Part shown: piece by piece, positions 1-7,362 of the stretch
How positions within the stretch are numbered: the first letter of the stretch is position 1
How the letters are laid out: the number at the start of each line of letters is the position of its first letter
Source of the DNA: an uncultured Acetobacteraceae bacterium
Lineage (GTDB): Bacteria > Pseudomonadota > Alphaproteobacteria > Acetobacterales > Acetobacteraceae
Length of the DNA stretch: 41,905 nt
Direction of reading: 5' to 3'
Assembly: GCA_937873205.1 (NCBI GenBank)
Contig: CALMVO010000148.1
Location: forward strand, 26,497-68,401
Position numbers and translations under genes: made by a program
The notes under the pieces: model-generated
The model's input: the letters and a program-made list of their open reading frames with translations, nothing else
Databases searched by the model: none
What the model was told of the DNA's origin: nothing

Positions 1-80
1 CCCCGCGGCGCGCCGGGCGTGGGCCGGGCGGGGGGGGGGGGGCGCCGGCTGCCCCGCGGGGGGGGCGGGGGCGGGGGCCC
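1..80. other. extreme G/C low-complexity window edge
   Basis: The first 80 bases are nearly all G and C, with a 12-base G run near positions 31-42 and repeated G-runs to about 77. Normal coding composition resumes at about 86. This pattern is typical of a degraded contig end, so base calls and reading frame here are unreliable. Confidence 0.6.
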
Positions 81-511
81 CCCAGGCTGCGGCGCCCGTT
101 GTCGCGCCGGCGGTTGGTCCCGCCGATCCGTCGGACCCGTTGGCGTCGCTCGGTGTCTCAGACGTGATCGCGCGCGCCGGCAGCGCCGAGGCGATCGGCC
201 GGGAGGGCGAGACCCGGCTGGACGGCGGCAGGCCCGATGACGGCATCCTCCTGCTCGAGGCCGCCGCGGAGCGTGGTGACGCAACCGCGATGGCGAAGCT
301 CGCCCATCTCTATGATCCAAATGGTTTCAATCGGAAGGGGCCGATCCCGAGCCCCGACATCCGCGAGTCGGCACGCTATTACCGCGACGCTAGCCGCGCT
401 GGCGGCATCAGCGTCAACGAGGCGCGCGGACGGTTGCGCGATGCGCTGGACGCTCAGGCACGAGCCGGCGATCAGTCGGCGGCATTGGCACTGCGGGATT
501 TCTGGCCGTGA
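2..511 (+). CDS. Sel1-like repeat protein, 5' partial
   Basis: The open frame runs in from the window edge. A TTG at 140 is the first start-like codon, but the same frame reads an Ala/Pro-rich stretch (AAPVVAPAVGPADPSDP) upstream of it, so the real start is probably outside the window. The C-terminal part has the helix-pair pattern of Sel1/TPR-like repeats (LLEAAAERGDATAMAKLAHLY, then ARYYRDASRAG), which usually mediates protein-protein contacts. The stop codon overlaps the GTG of the next gene (GTGA), so it is probably co-translated with the PpkA-like gene and could be a partner or scaffold of that module. The first ~80 bases are almost pure G/C with long G runs and the translation there should not be trusted. 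The Sel1 assignment is by pattern only. Confidence 0.6.
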   Translation, partial: PAARRAWAGRGGGGAGCPAGGAGAGAPQAAAPVVAPAVGPADPSDPLASLGVSDVIARAGSAEAIGREGETRLDGGRPDDGILLLEAAAERGDATAMAKLAHLYDPNGFNRKGPIPSPDIRESARYYRDASRAGGISVNEARGRLRDALDAQARAGDQSAALALRDFWP

Positions 512-2424
512 GGCGCTGGCGCATCCGGGTTTCAGTTATGGGCATCGCGATCGCCCTGCTGACCAGCTTGGCCGGGGGAGTGGCCCGGAGCGAGGTGCCG
601 TTGCTGATGCCGGGCAAGAAAACCCTGTTCCAGCGAGTCATTACTCGGCCCGGGGCTGAGCTCTCGCCATTGCCGGACGGCAAGGACGCCACGCCGATCC
701 CAGGCTTCCAGGCATTCTACATCTATGCGCGTCACGGCGACGATTGGGTCCGGCTCGGCCGCGACGCGCACGGCGACATCGCCGGCTGGGTTCCCGCCGC
801 CCGCACGATCGCCTGGCAGCATACGATGATCGGCGCCTTCACCAACCCGGCGGGTCGGAACCGGGCGCTGTTCCTCGACAATGGGACGGATGCGCGTGCC
901 CTCATCACCGCGCCGGATCCGGGCGCGCGGGCGGCTGAGCTGCGGGCTGCGGCCCTTGCCGGCAAGCCGGGACCGGTGGTCGCGCTGGAGCCCGAGAACT
1001 TCGTCGACATCACCCGGAACTTCTATCTCCTGCCGATCCTGCAGGCCGACCAGATCGAGCGCGACACCGGCCCGCCGGTCCGTCTCCTGACGGTGATATC
1101 GGCACCGTCGCAGCCTGCCGCCGCAAGGCCGGCCGATCCCGAGGCGCTGCGCCGGTTCAAGGCCGGGTTGGTGTTCGTGATCGACACCACCGAGAGCATG
1201 CAGCCCTACATCGAGCAGACGCGGGCCGCGATCAGCGACATCGTCGCCGGCATCAAGGACAGCGCGGTGCGCAACAACTTCAGGTTCGGCCTGGTGGCGT
1301 TCCGGGACAGCCTAGCCGACACGCCGGCGCTCGAGTACGCCACCCGCGTCTACGGGCGGCCGGACTTCTCGCAGCCGCTGGGGGCGATCGAGCCCGCGAT
1401 CGCCAGCGTACATGACGCGTCCTCGTCCTCGATCGGCTTTGACGAGGACCCGATCGCCGGCATCAAGGCGGCGCTCGACGAGATCGACTGGAGCGGCGAC
1501 GCGGGCCGCTACGTCGTGCTGATCACCGATGCTGGCGCCCGCACCGCCGATAACCCGCACAGCGTCACCCGGCTCGGCATCGAGGAGATCCACCAGCTGG
1601 TCGCCGCCAAGGGCGTGGCGCTGTTCGTGATCCACTTGCTGACCCCCGAGGGCGACCGGGCACACGACCATGCCAGGGCAGCCAGCCAGTATCGCGCGGT
1701 GTCGAGGTTCGGCGCTGCCGGATCGCTCTACTTCCCGGTGGCCGGCGGGGCGCCGGAGGCGTTCCGGCCGGTGGTTCAGGCACTCTCGCTGTCGCTGCTG
1801 CAGCAGGTCGCCGACATGACCGGCCGGCCGGTCGGCGGGCTGGACCCGAAGGCCGCCGCCGCCGGCGCCGTCGCGCGCAAGGTGGCGATCGTGAGCCAGG
1901 CGATGCGGCTCGCCTATGTCGGACGGGAGGAGCATACCGGCGCTCCGGACGTGGTCGAGAGCGTCACCACCGACAGCGATCCGGCCGATCCGCTGCAGCG
2001 CGCGCTCGATGTCCGCCTGCTGCTCACCCGCAATCAATTGTCCGATCTGGCGCAGTCGCTCCAGGCGATCGTACAGGCAGGATCCGCAGGCCGCACGACG
2101 CCGCAGACCTTCTTCACTCAACTGCGCTCCGCCTTCGCGGCTGCCGCCCGGGACCCATCCCGGATCGCCCATGCCGACACCATTGGGGGCTTGCTCGGCG
2201 AGTACCTGGACGGTCTACCCTACAGGTCGGACGTGATGAACATCTCAGAGCAGGACTGGCTGGCGATGGGTGCCATTGCCCAGCGCACGGTGCTCAACAA
2301 CGTCGAGAGCCGGCTGCGCCTATATCAGGAGTACGAGGCGCACCCGGACCTCTGGACGCAGGTCTCGGGCAGCCGGGATCCTGGGGAGGCCATGTACCCG
2401 GTGCCGATCGAGGCGCTGCCGTGA
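508..2424 (+). CDS. PpkA ectodomain-like protein: SH3-like plus VWA domain, no kinase
   Basis: 638 aa. The GTG start overlaps the upstream stop (GTGA). Residues 1-28 form a signal peptide or anchor (hydrophobic MGIAIALLTSLAGG), so the rest should be periplasmic. Residues ~35-110 form an SH3-like domain ending in GWVPAARTIAW. A von Willebrand A domain follows, with a MIDAS motif DTTES at ~226-230, and the tail ends YPVPIEALP. The order SH3-like, VWA and this tail is that of the periplasmic half of PpkA, the Ser/Thr kinase that switches on type VI secretion through the TagQRST threonine-phosphorylation pathway. The cytoplasmic kinase half is absent from this protein, and there is no kinase gene in the window. 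The next three genes are TagT-, TagS- and TagR-like, which strengthens the assignment. Inference: it senses or relays envelope signals to a partner not seen here. The match to PpkA is from memory of the family, not from an alignment. Confidence 0.75.
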   Translation: MRRWRIRVSVMGIAIALLTSLAGGVARSEVPLLMPGKKTLFQRVITRPGAELSPLPDGKDATPIPGFQAFYIYARHGDDWVRLGRDAHGDIAGWVPAARTIAWQHTMIGAFTNPAGRNRALFLDNGTDARALITAPDPGARAAELRAAALAGKPGPVVALEPENFVDITRNFYLLPILQADQIERDTGPPVRLLTVISAPSQPAAARPADPEALRRFKAGLVFVIDTTESMQPYIEQTRAAISDIVAGIKDSAVRNNFRFGLVAFRDSLADTPALEYATRVYGRPDFSQPLGAIEPAIASVHDASSSSIGFDEDPIAGIKAALDEIDWSGDAGRYVVLITDAGARTADNPHSVTRLGIEEIHQLVAAKGVALFVIHLLTPEGDRAHDHARAASQYRAVSRFGAAGSLYFPVAGGAPEAFRPVVQALSLSLLQQVADMTGRPVGGLDPKAAAAGAVARKVAIVSQAMRLAYVGREEHTGAPDVVESVTTDSDPADPLQRALDVRLLLTRNQLSDLAQSLQAIVQAGSAGRTTPQTFFTQLRSAFAAAARDPSRIAHADTIGGLLGEYLDGLPYRSDVMNISEQDWLAMGAIAQRTVLNNVESRLRLYQEYEAHPDLWTQVSGSRDPGEAMYPVPIEALP

Positions 2425-3146
2425 GCTCGGCGGTCCCGGTGCTCGACGCCAGCGAGATCGTCTGGACGGCGCGGTCGCGCGGTGCCGAAATTGGCTTCAC
2501 GTTGCGGCTGCGGCATGGCGCGCTGGAACGCGGCAGCATGCTGGCCGTATGCGGTCCGTCGGGCTGCGGTAAGAGCACGCTGCTGGGACTGCTGGCGCTG
2601 GCGCTGGCGCCCCGCGCGATCGGCACGTTCCACCTCGCGGGCCACGACGCCGCTGCGCTGTGGCGGGATGGCCGGACCGATCGCCTGACCGAGCTGCGCA
2701 GCCGACTGATCGGTTTTGTGCCGCAGGTCGGCGGCCTGCTGTCTTTTCTCAGCATCGGCGAGAACATCCGGCTACAGCAGCAGATCATCGGCCATGCAGA
2801 CCCCAGGCGGATTGAGGCGCTGACCGAGCGCCTGGGCATTGCGTCGCTGCTTCGGCGGCGTCCCGCCGAGATCTCGGTCGGGCAGCGGCAACGGGCTGTG
2901 GTCGCCCGTGCATTAGCCCACGAGCCGTTGCTGCTGCTCGCTGACGAGCCGACGGCATCGTTGCATCCGGCGCAGGCCGACGACGTGCTGTCGCTACTGG
3001 CCGAGGCCGCACGGGATGGCACCGCGGTCGTGGTCGCTACCCACGACGCGCAGCGAGCCCGCACGCAGGGTTTCGGCATCGTGCAGTGCGAGATCGATCC
3101 GCTATGCGCCGCGACTGACGTACATTTTGACCGGAATCAGGGTTGA
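2421..3146 (+). CDS. ABC transporter ATPase, TagT/LolD-like
   Basis: 241 aa, about the usual length for a LolD/MacB-type ATPase. It has a Walker A at ~44-52 (GPSGCGKST), a signature motif in the form ISVGQRQRAVVARAL at ~150 where the canonical LSGGQ would lie, a Walker B LLLLADEP at ~170 and an H-loop VVATHD. The GTG start overlaps the preceding stop (GTGA) and its own stop overlaps the permease start (TTGA), so the two subunits are translationally coupled. By family it would energise the adjacent FtsX-like permease in the inner membrane. By context it is the TagT counterpart of the TagST pair that transmits envelope signals to PpkA. It could instead be an ordinary lipoprotein-release transporter, but the neighbours argue against that. 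Confidence 0.85.
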   Translation: MSSAVPVLDASEIVWTARSRGAEIGFTLRLRHGALERGSMLAVCGPSGCGKSTLLGLLALALAPRAIGTFHLAGHDAAALWRDGRTDRLTELRSRLIGFVPQVGGLLSFLSIGENIRLQQQIIGHADPRRIEALTERLGIASLLRRRPAEISVGQRQRAVVARALAHEPLLLLADEPTASLHPAQADDVLSLLAEAARDGTAVVVATHDAQRARTQGFGIVQCEIDPLCAATDVHFDRNQG

Positions 3147-4351
3147 AGCGCATGCGTCTGCGACCAGTCCTCGTGCTACGGCTCGCGTGGCGCGATCTGG
3201 TAGCTGAGCGCCTGCTCACCCTCTGCAGCATGGCGGGGATGGCGGCTACCTTCACGCCGCTGCTGGTGCTGGCGGGGCTGGAGCAGGGCGTGGTGCGCGG
3301 CCTGCGGCAGGCGTTGCTTGAGGATCCGCATGCCCGCGAGATCGTCACCGTCTCGAACGCTTCGGTATCGACGCAGCTGTTGGCGACCCTGGCGGCCCGG
3401 CGGGACGTCGCTTTTCTCGTCCCCCGGGTTCGGACGCTCGCGGCGAGCGCGCTGGTGGAGCCGTTGGAACATCCGGCGGATGCTCGGCGCATCGAGCTCA
3501 TCCCGACCGCTCCCGGTGACCCGCTGCTCGGTGGCGCGGCACGGGTCGCCGACGATCAGCTGGTACTCTCGTCAACGGCCGCCGCCTTTCTCGCCGTCCG
3601 CGCGGATGAACGGATCGAGGCGCGTATCGCCCGTCTGGTCGACGGCCGGCAGGAGGTGGTGCGCGTGCCGCTCATGATCGCCGCGGTGGCACCACCCGCC
3701 GTCACGGTTCGAGATGCGGGCTTCGTGACGCTCCCGTTCGCGCTGGCGGTTGAGGCCTATCAGGAGGGTGATGCGCCCTGGACGGCGCATCCGTCCGCCG
3801 TCCCCCCCGGGTCCTATGCGGGGTTTCGGACCTACGCGCGGCGGCTGGACCAAGTGCCGGCGCTTGACGCCGCGCTGCGCGGGATGGGCATCGACGTGGT
3901 TTCGCGGGCCGGTGATGTCGCGGGCCTGCTGGCGCTCGACCGCCGCCTAACGATCCTGTTCCTGCTGGTGGCTTCCCTTGGCGCGGCCGGTTTCCTGGTG
4001 GCGCTCGGTAGCAGCTTGTGGGCCAACGTCGAGCGGAAGCGCAGCGCGCTTGCCCTGCTGCGATTCGCTGGCATCGGTGCCGCCGGGCTGCTGCTGTTCC
4101 CGCTGGCCCAGTCCGTGATCCTGTCCGCGGCGGGAGCGATGGCCGGCATCGGCGGTGCGCTGGCCGTCGCGAGGGTGATCGACGTCGTGTTTGCCGGCAC
4201 GCTGCCCGGCGGACGTCCGCTCTGTACGATCGCCGCACCTCTCGCTCTCGGCGCGCTTGGCGCGACCGTGCTAGGCGCCGCCTGCGCCGCCCTGTTCGCG
4301 GGGGCCCGGGCGGGACGCATCGAAGCCTGGGAAGGCGTGACCGGCACATGA
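3143..4351 (+). CDS. FtsX/MacB-type ABC permease, TagS-like
   Basis: 402 aa from the TTG at 3143, which overlaps the ATPase stop. An in-frame ATG at 3152 is an alternative only three codons later. It has an N-terminal membrane segment (LCSMAGMAATFTPLLVLAG), then a large extracytoplasmic region, then three closely spaced hydrophobic segments near the C-terminus (LFLLVASLGAAGFLVALGS, LLLFPLAQSVILSAAGAM, and LALGALGATVLGAACAALF). This 1+3 topology is that of FtsX/LolC/MacB permeases, which work as mechanotransmitters rather than pores. Coupled to the ATPase before it and the TagR-like gene after it (ATGA), it fits TagS of the threonine-phosphorylation sensor. The substrate or signal cannot be read from sequence. 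Confidence 0.8.
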   Translation: MKRMRLRPVLVLRLAWRDLVAERLLTLCSMAGMAATFTPLLVLAGLEQGVVRGLRQALLEDPHAREIVTVSNASVSTQLLATLAARRDVAFLVPRVRTLAASALVEPLEHPADARRIELIPTAPGDPLLGGAARVADDQLVLSSTAAAFLAVRADERIEARIARLVDGRQEVVRVPLMIAAVAPPAVTVRDAGFVTLPFALAVEAYQEGDAPWTAHPSAVPPGSYAGFRTYARRLDQVPALDAALRGMGIDVVSRAGDVAGLLALDRRLTILFLLVASLGAAGFLVALGSSLWANVERKRSALALLRFAGIGAAGLLLFPLAQSVILSAAGAMAGIGGALAVARVIDVVFAGTLPGGRPLCTIAAPLALGALGATVLGAACAALFAGARAGRIEAWEGVTGT

Positions 4352-5922
4352 AACGGCATGGTCTCGCAGGATCGGTGCTGTTGCTGGCTGCCTGTCCCGC
4401 TGCCGCTGCCGCGGCGGCGGTGACGTGGCCGGCAAACTCGGTTGATCCGCATCCCGCACCCGGCGATTTGGTTCTGCCGCTGCCCTGCGGCGGCGCGATG
4501 GTGTTCCGTCCGGTCGACGTCCCGGCAGGACGGGGTCCGCTCGACGATCGCGCCATTGAGATCGGTCGCAGCGATAGCGAGGAGGGCTACAGCCAGTATC
4601 AGCGCCAAGCCTGGATCGCGTCGCCGTTCCCGGTCGCCGGCACACCCGAAACACGCCGGTTCTACATCGGCAAGTACGATGTCACCCGCGACCAGCTGGC
4701 GACGCTGGCCGATCCATCCTGCCCGACTCCGTCCATCGCGGGTCGTCTGCCGGCGACCCGGGTGTCATGGGCGGAGGCTGTGGACTTCACCAGCGCGTGG
4801 TCCTCATGGCTGCTCGCGCACGCCCGCGACAAGCTGCCCAGGCGCGGCGACAGCCTGGCCTATGCGAGGCTGCCGACCGACGACGAATGGTCCTATGCCG
4901 CACGGGGCGGTACAAAGGTCAGCGAGACCGACTTCCTGGCTTCGACATGGCCGATGCCGGAAGGCATCGATCATTACGTCATGGCCGGTCCCGCCATCGC
5001 CGGCGGCACGCCGCATGCCGTAGGCAGCATGCTGCCGAACCCGCTCGGTATTTACGATATGCTGGGTGAGGTCGACCAGATGCTGATCGAGCCTTACCGA
5101 TTAAACCGGGTCGGCCGTTCGCATGGACAAGCCGGCGGCATCCTGGCGCGCGGCGGCAACTACACCTTCAACCCGGACGACCTGCAGACCTCGCTGCGGA
5201 CCGAGATCCCGCCCTTCGATCCGGCCACGAATGGCCCGACGCGGCTGGCGACGCTAGGCTTTCGGCTGGTGCTATCTGCAGATGCACTCGGCGACATGAG
5301 GGAGACACAGGCGGCGCAAGCGCAGTTCGATGCGATCAGCGGCAACGCGGCACGGATCGCGGACAGTCCCCGCCAGCTGTTGGCAATGGCCGGCCAGGCC
5401 ACGCCCGATCCCGCGATACGCGCCGCACTCAGTCGGGTGGACGCCGCGATGGCAAGCGACGAGCGTGCCCGTGACGATGCCGCTGCGGTGGCGCTCGGCG
5501 CCCAGCTTCAGGCTGCCACGGTATTGGCGATGAACATCTGGGAGCAGGCCAACACGATTCGGCTGCTTGAGGAGGAGACGACGGGCCCGACGGGACTGGA
5601 TCCGACGCAGATCGCAGCCATACGCCACAACCTCGACGCGCACCGGCGGACCCAGTCAGGTTCCGTCGAGGGCTATCTTGATCTGCTGCGGGCGATGGCT
5701 GCGAGCCCTGTCATGCCGCGGCTAAACGACCAGTCCAGGCTGCAGCGGGATGGGATGACCGAGAGGGGGGAGATCAACCTGGTCGTCTTTCTTGGCATCG
5801 TCGATGCCGACCTCCGCGGGGAGGTAACCGGAAAAGCGCTCGATCGAACCACGGCAGGGGCACGGATCGCGGCAATTCCGGCCGCGGCGGCACGGGCAAC
5901 CACGGCTACATCCGCGCCATGA
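4348..5922 (+). CDS. SUMF1/FGE-fold protein without catalytic cysteines, TagR-like
   Basis: 524 aa from the ATG at 4348 (ATGA overlap with the permease stop). The same frame is open further upstream, inside the permease gene, and that part is not used. The N-terminus is a signal peptide with a lipobox-like LAAC, so it may be a lipoprotein. The FGE-sulfatase domain spans ~100-310 and includes YIGKYDVTRDQ, LPATRVSWAEAVDF, RLPTDDEWSYAARGG, GIYDMLGEV, ARGGNY and LGFRLV. In true formylglycine-generating enzymes two cysteines follow the RGG-S segment; none is present here (RGGNYTFNPDD), so it is probably a binding protein. That is the situation expected for TagR, the periplasmic activator of PpkA in type VI regulation. 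A helical C-terminal ~200 residues of unknown role follow. It converges with the minus-strand lipoprotein gene, overlapping by 17 bp. Confidence 0.8.
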   Translation: MKRHGLAGSVLLLAACPAAAAAAAVTWPANSVDPHPAPGDLVLPLPCGGAMVFRPVDVPAGRGPLDDRAIEIGRSDSEEGYSQYQRQAWIASPFPVAGTPETRRFYIGKYDVTRDQLATLADPSCPTPSIAGRLPATRVSWAEAVDFTSAWSSWLLAHARDKLPRRGDSLAYARLPTDDEWSYAARGGTKVSETDFLASTWPMPEGIDHYVMAGPAIAGGTPHAVGSMLPNPLGIYDMLGEVDQMLIEPYRLNRVGRSHGQAGGILARGGNYTFNPDDLQTSLRTEIPPFDPATNGPTRLATLGFRLVLSADALGDMRETQAAQAQFDAISGNAARIADSPRQLLAMAGQATPDPAIRAALSRVDAAMASDERARDDAAAVALGAQLQAATVLAMNIWEQANTIRLLEEETTGPTGLDPTQIAAIRHNLDAHRRTQSGSVEGYLDLLRAMAASPVMPRLNDQSRLQRDGMTERGEINLVVFLGIVDADLRGEVTGKALDRTTAGARIAAIPAAAARATTATSAP

Positions 5923-6400
5923 TGTCGGCGATCTTCTTCTGACGCTGCTTGAGCGCGTCGATCTGTGCCTGGGAGGAGGAGGCCCCGGTCTGGCTCCGCT
6001 GCTGACTCAGCCTTGCAAGCTCCGCCTCCGCGGCCTTGACGCGATCCCGGCTGACGCCCTGCTGGCGCTTCGCCACATCGAGCCGGCGGCGTAGCTCGTC
6101 GCTCGATTGGTCGAGCTCGGCAAGCTCCCTCTCGCGCTGCGCCAGCTGCGCCTGGGAGTCGCTCTCCTCCTGCTGGGCGGCGATCGCGGCCAGGCTCTGC
6201 GACTGGGCGTTGGTGCTGGCGGTCTGGTACTGGCCCTGTAGATCCCGGGTGCGGGTGGCATAGCCGCCGCCGGCCGCACAGCCGATACCGGAGAAGAGGT
6301 CCGCTCGATTAGGGTCGCATTGCTGAGCTGCGCATCCTGCCACCAGCATCAGCCCCGACAGGGCAGAGCCACTCCAGGCCATGCGCAGCACCGGCATCAC
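5906..6400 (-). CDS. coiled-coil lipoprotein
   Basis: 164 aa. The GTG at 6400 overlaps the stop of the upstream lipoprotein gene (GTGA), so the pair is coupled; an ATG is the next codon. There is a signal peptide with lipobox VAGC, then a short Gly-rich segment, then a long Gln/Glu/Arg-rich heptad-like region (for example LAQRERELAELDQSSDELRRR) running almost to the C-terminus, indicating an extended coiled coil. It is probably anchored in the outer membrane with the coil spanning the periplasm. The TagQRST pathway contains an outer-membrane lipoprotein (TagQ); these two lipoproteins sit where a TagQ-like part could be, but no sequence identity to TagQ could be established. Confidence 0.7.
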   Translation of the reverse strand: MMPVLRMAWSGSALSGLMLVAGCAAQQCDPNRADLFSGIGCAAGGGYATRTRDLQGQYQTASTNAQSQSLAAIAAQQEESDSQAQLAQRERELAELDQSSDELRRRLDVAKRQQGVSRDRVKAAEAELARLSQQRSQTGASSSQAQIDALKQRQKKIADIMARM

Positions 6401-7113
6401 GCGGCGCCGCCCGGTGCGACGGGCACCTTGGGAGCGGCACCGAGCGCATTGCTCACCGCGACCTCGCTCGCCTGGATCCGGCTCAGTGATTGCTGCGTCG
6501 CCGCCGCTGCGGTCTGCATGGGCGCCGCGTCTTGGCGCCCGCTCGCATAGATCATCATGGCCTTCGCCTGCGCCTGATAGTGCGTGGCGATGGTCGCCAG
6601 CTCATGATCCCGTTGCCGGAGCGTCCCAATCTGGGACTGGTAATCCTCCGCCGAGACCTGCTTGGCTGTGTATTGGGCACCGAGCTGATCGATCTTCTGC
6701 CGGAGGTCGGCGGCTTCCTGTTCTGCGGCACCGGCATCCGCCGCCGACTGCTGGGCGGTGTCGTTCGCCTGCTTGATGGCGGCATGATACTGGTCTTCGG
6801 TCTGTGCCTGTGCCTGATTGCTGTTCGCCACCATATAGCCGATGCCGCCGCCTAGAGCCGCGCCGGCAGCCGCCCCGATTGCAGCACCTTGAGCTCTGTT
6901 GTGAGCCAGCAGCGCACCGGCTATGGCACCGACGACCGCACCCGCCGCAGTTCCTTCGATAAGCGTGTTGTCATACTGCGCGGCCCGCTGGTGGAGCTGG
7001 TTTTCAGCCGGTGTCAGGCTCGGGTCGGAGGTAGGGGCGGCACACCCGGCGACACCAAGCAGCATGACCGCCGACATCAAGCCGCATGAGAGATCAGCAC
7101 GAACCGTCTTCAA
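6397..7113 (-). CDS. glycine-zipper lipoprotein with coiled coil
   Basis: 238 aa. The TTG at 7113 is chosen because a strong ribosome site (aaggagg, six bases away) precedes it; the open frame extends to a GTG at 7143 without one. The signal peptide has lipobox GVAGC at about residue 23. A glycine zipper follows (GTAAGAVVGAIAGALLA, then GAAIGAAAGAALGGGIGY), a motif that packs membrane helices and is common in outer-membrane lipoproteins. The rest is a Gln/Ala-rich coiled coil. The gene is first in a two-gene minus-strand operon that converges with the TagR-like gene. It could be a TagQ-like outer-membrane component of that sensor or an unrelated envelope lipoprotein. Confidence 0.7.
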   Translation of the reverse strand: MKTVRADLSCGLMSAVMLLGVAGCAAPTSDPSLTPAENQLHQRAAQYDNTLIEGTAAGAVVGAIAGALLAHNRAQGAAIGAAAGAALGGGIGYMVANSNQAQAQTEDQYHAAIKQANDTAQQSAADAGAAEQEAADLRQKIDQLGAQYTAKQVSAEDYQSQIGTLRQRDHELATIATHYQAQAKAMMIYASGRQDAAPMQTAAAATQQSLSRIQASEVAVSNALGAAPKVPVAPGGAA

Positions 7114-7362
7114 GCTGGTCCTCCTTCCGGAACGGACGGCCACTCCGCCACCCTCGGGTGTTCATCGAGCGAAAACCGCTCGCGCAACGGTTTTGAGATA
7201 CCGTGCCTCGGTAAATGATAAAAGGGCCTTGTTACGAAAAAGGTATCCACCCTGCGATTGCCACATGGAGCCGTGCCGGGCCTAACCTGCTGGCGACCGG
7301 ATCACCGACCCAAGATCATGATGGGTGGCAGCCTGACCTCCTGCCCAAAAATTGAGACCTTT
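7114..7362. other. intergenic region with two overlapping hairpins
   Basis: This 249-base stretch separates the end of the type IVB operon from the start of the lipoprotein pair, so it must hold the terminator of the former and the promoter of the latter. Two mutually exclusive inverted repeats overlap: cgagcg/cgctcg (7166-7171 with 7177-7182) and aaaaccg/cggtttt (7172-7178 with 7188-7194). Both lie in the untranslated leader expected for the 7113 gene. The AT-richer part at 7195-7250 is the likely promoter, but no convincing -35/-10 pair was found. Confidence 0.4.

Noticed and set aside
1312-2172. Long minus-strand open frame opposite the VWA gene
   Set aside because: GC-rich codon bias keeps the opposite strand open; the plus strand shows clear domains and overlaps with its neighbours.
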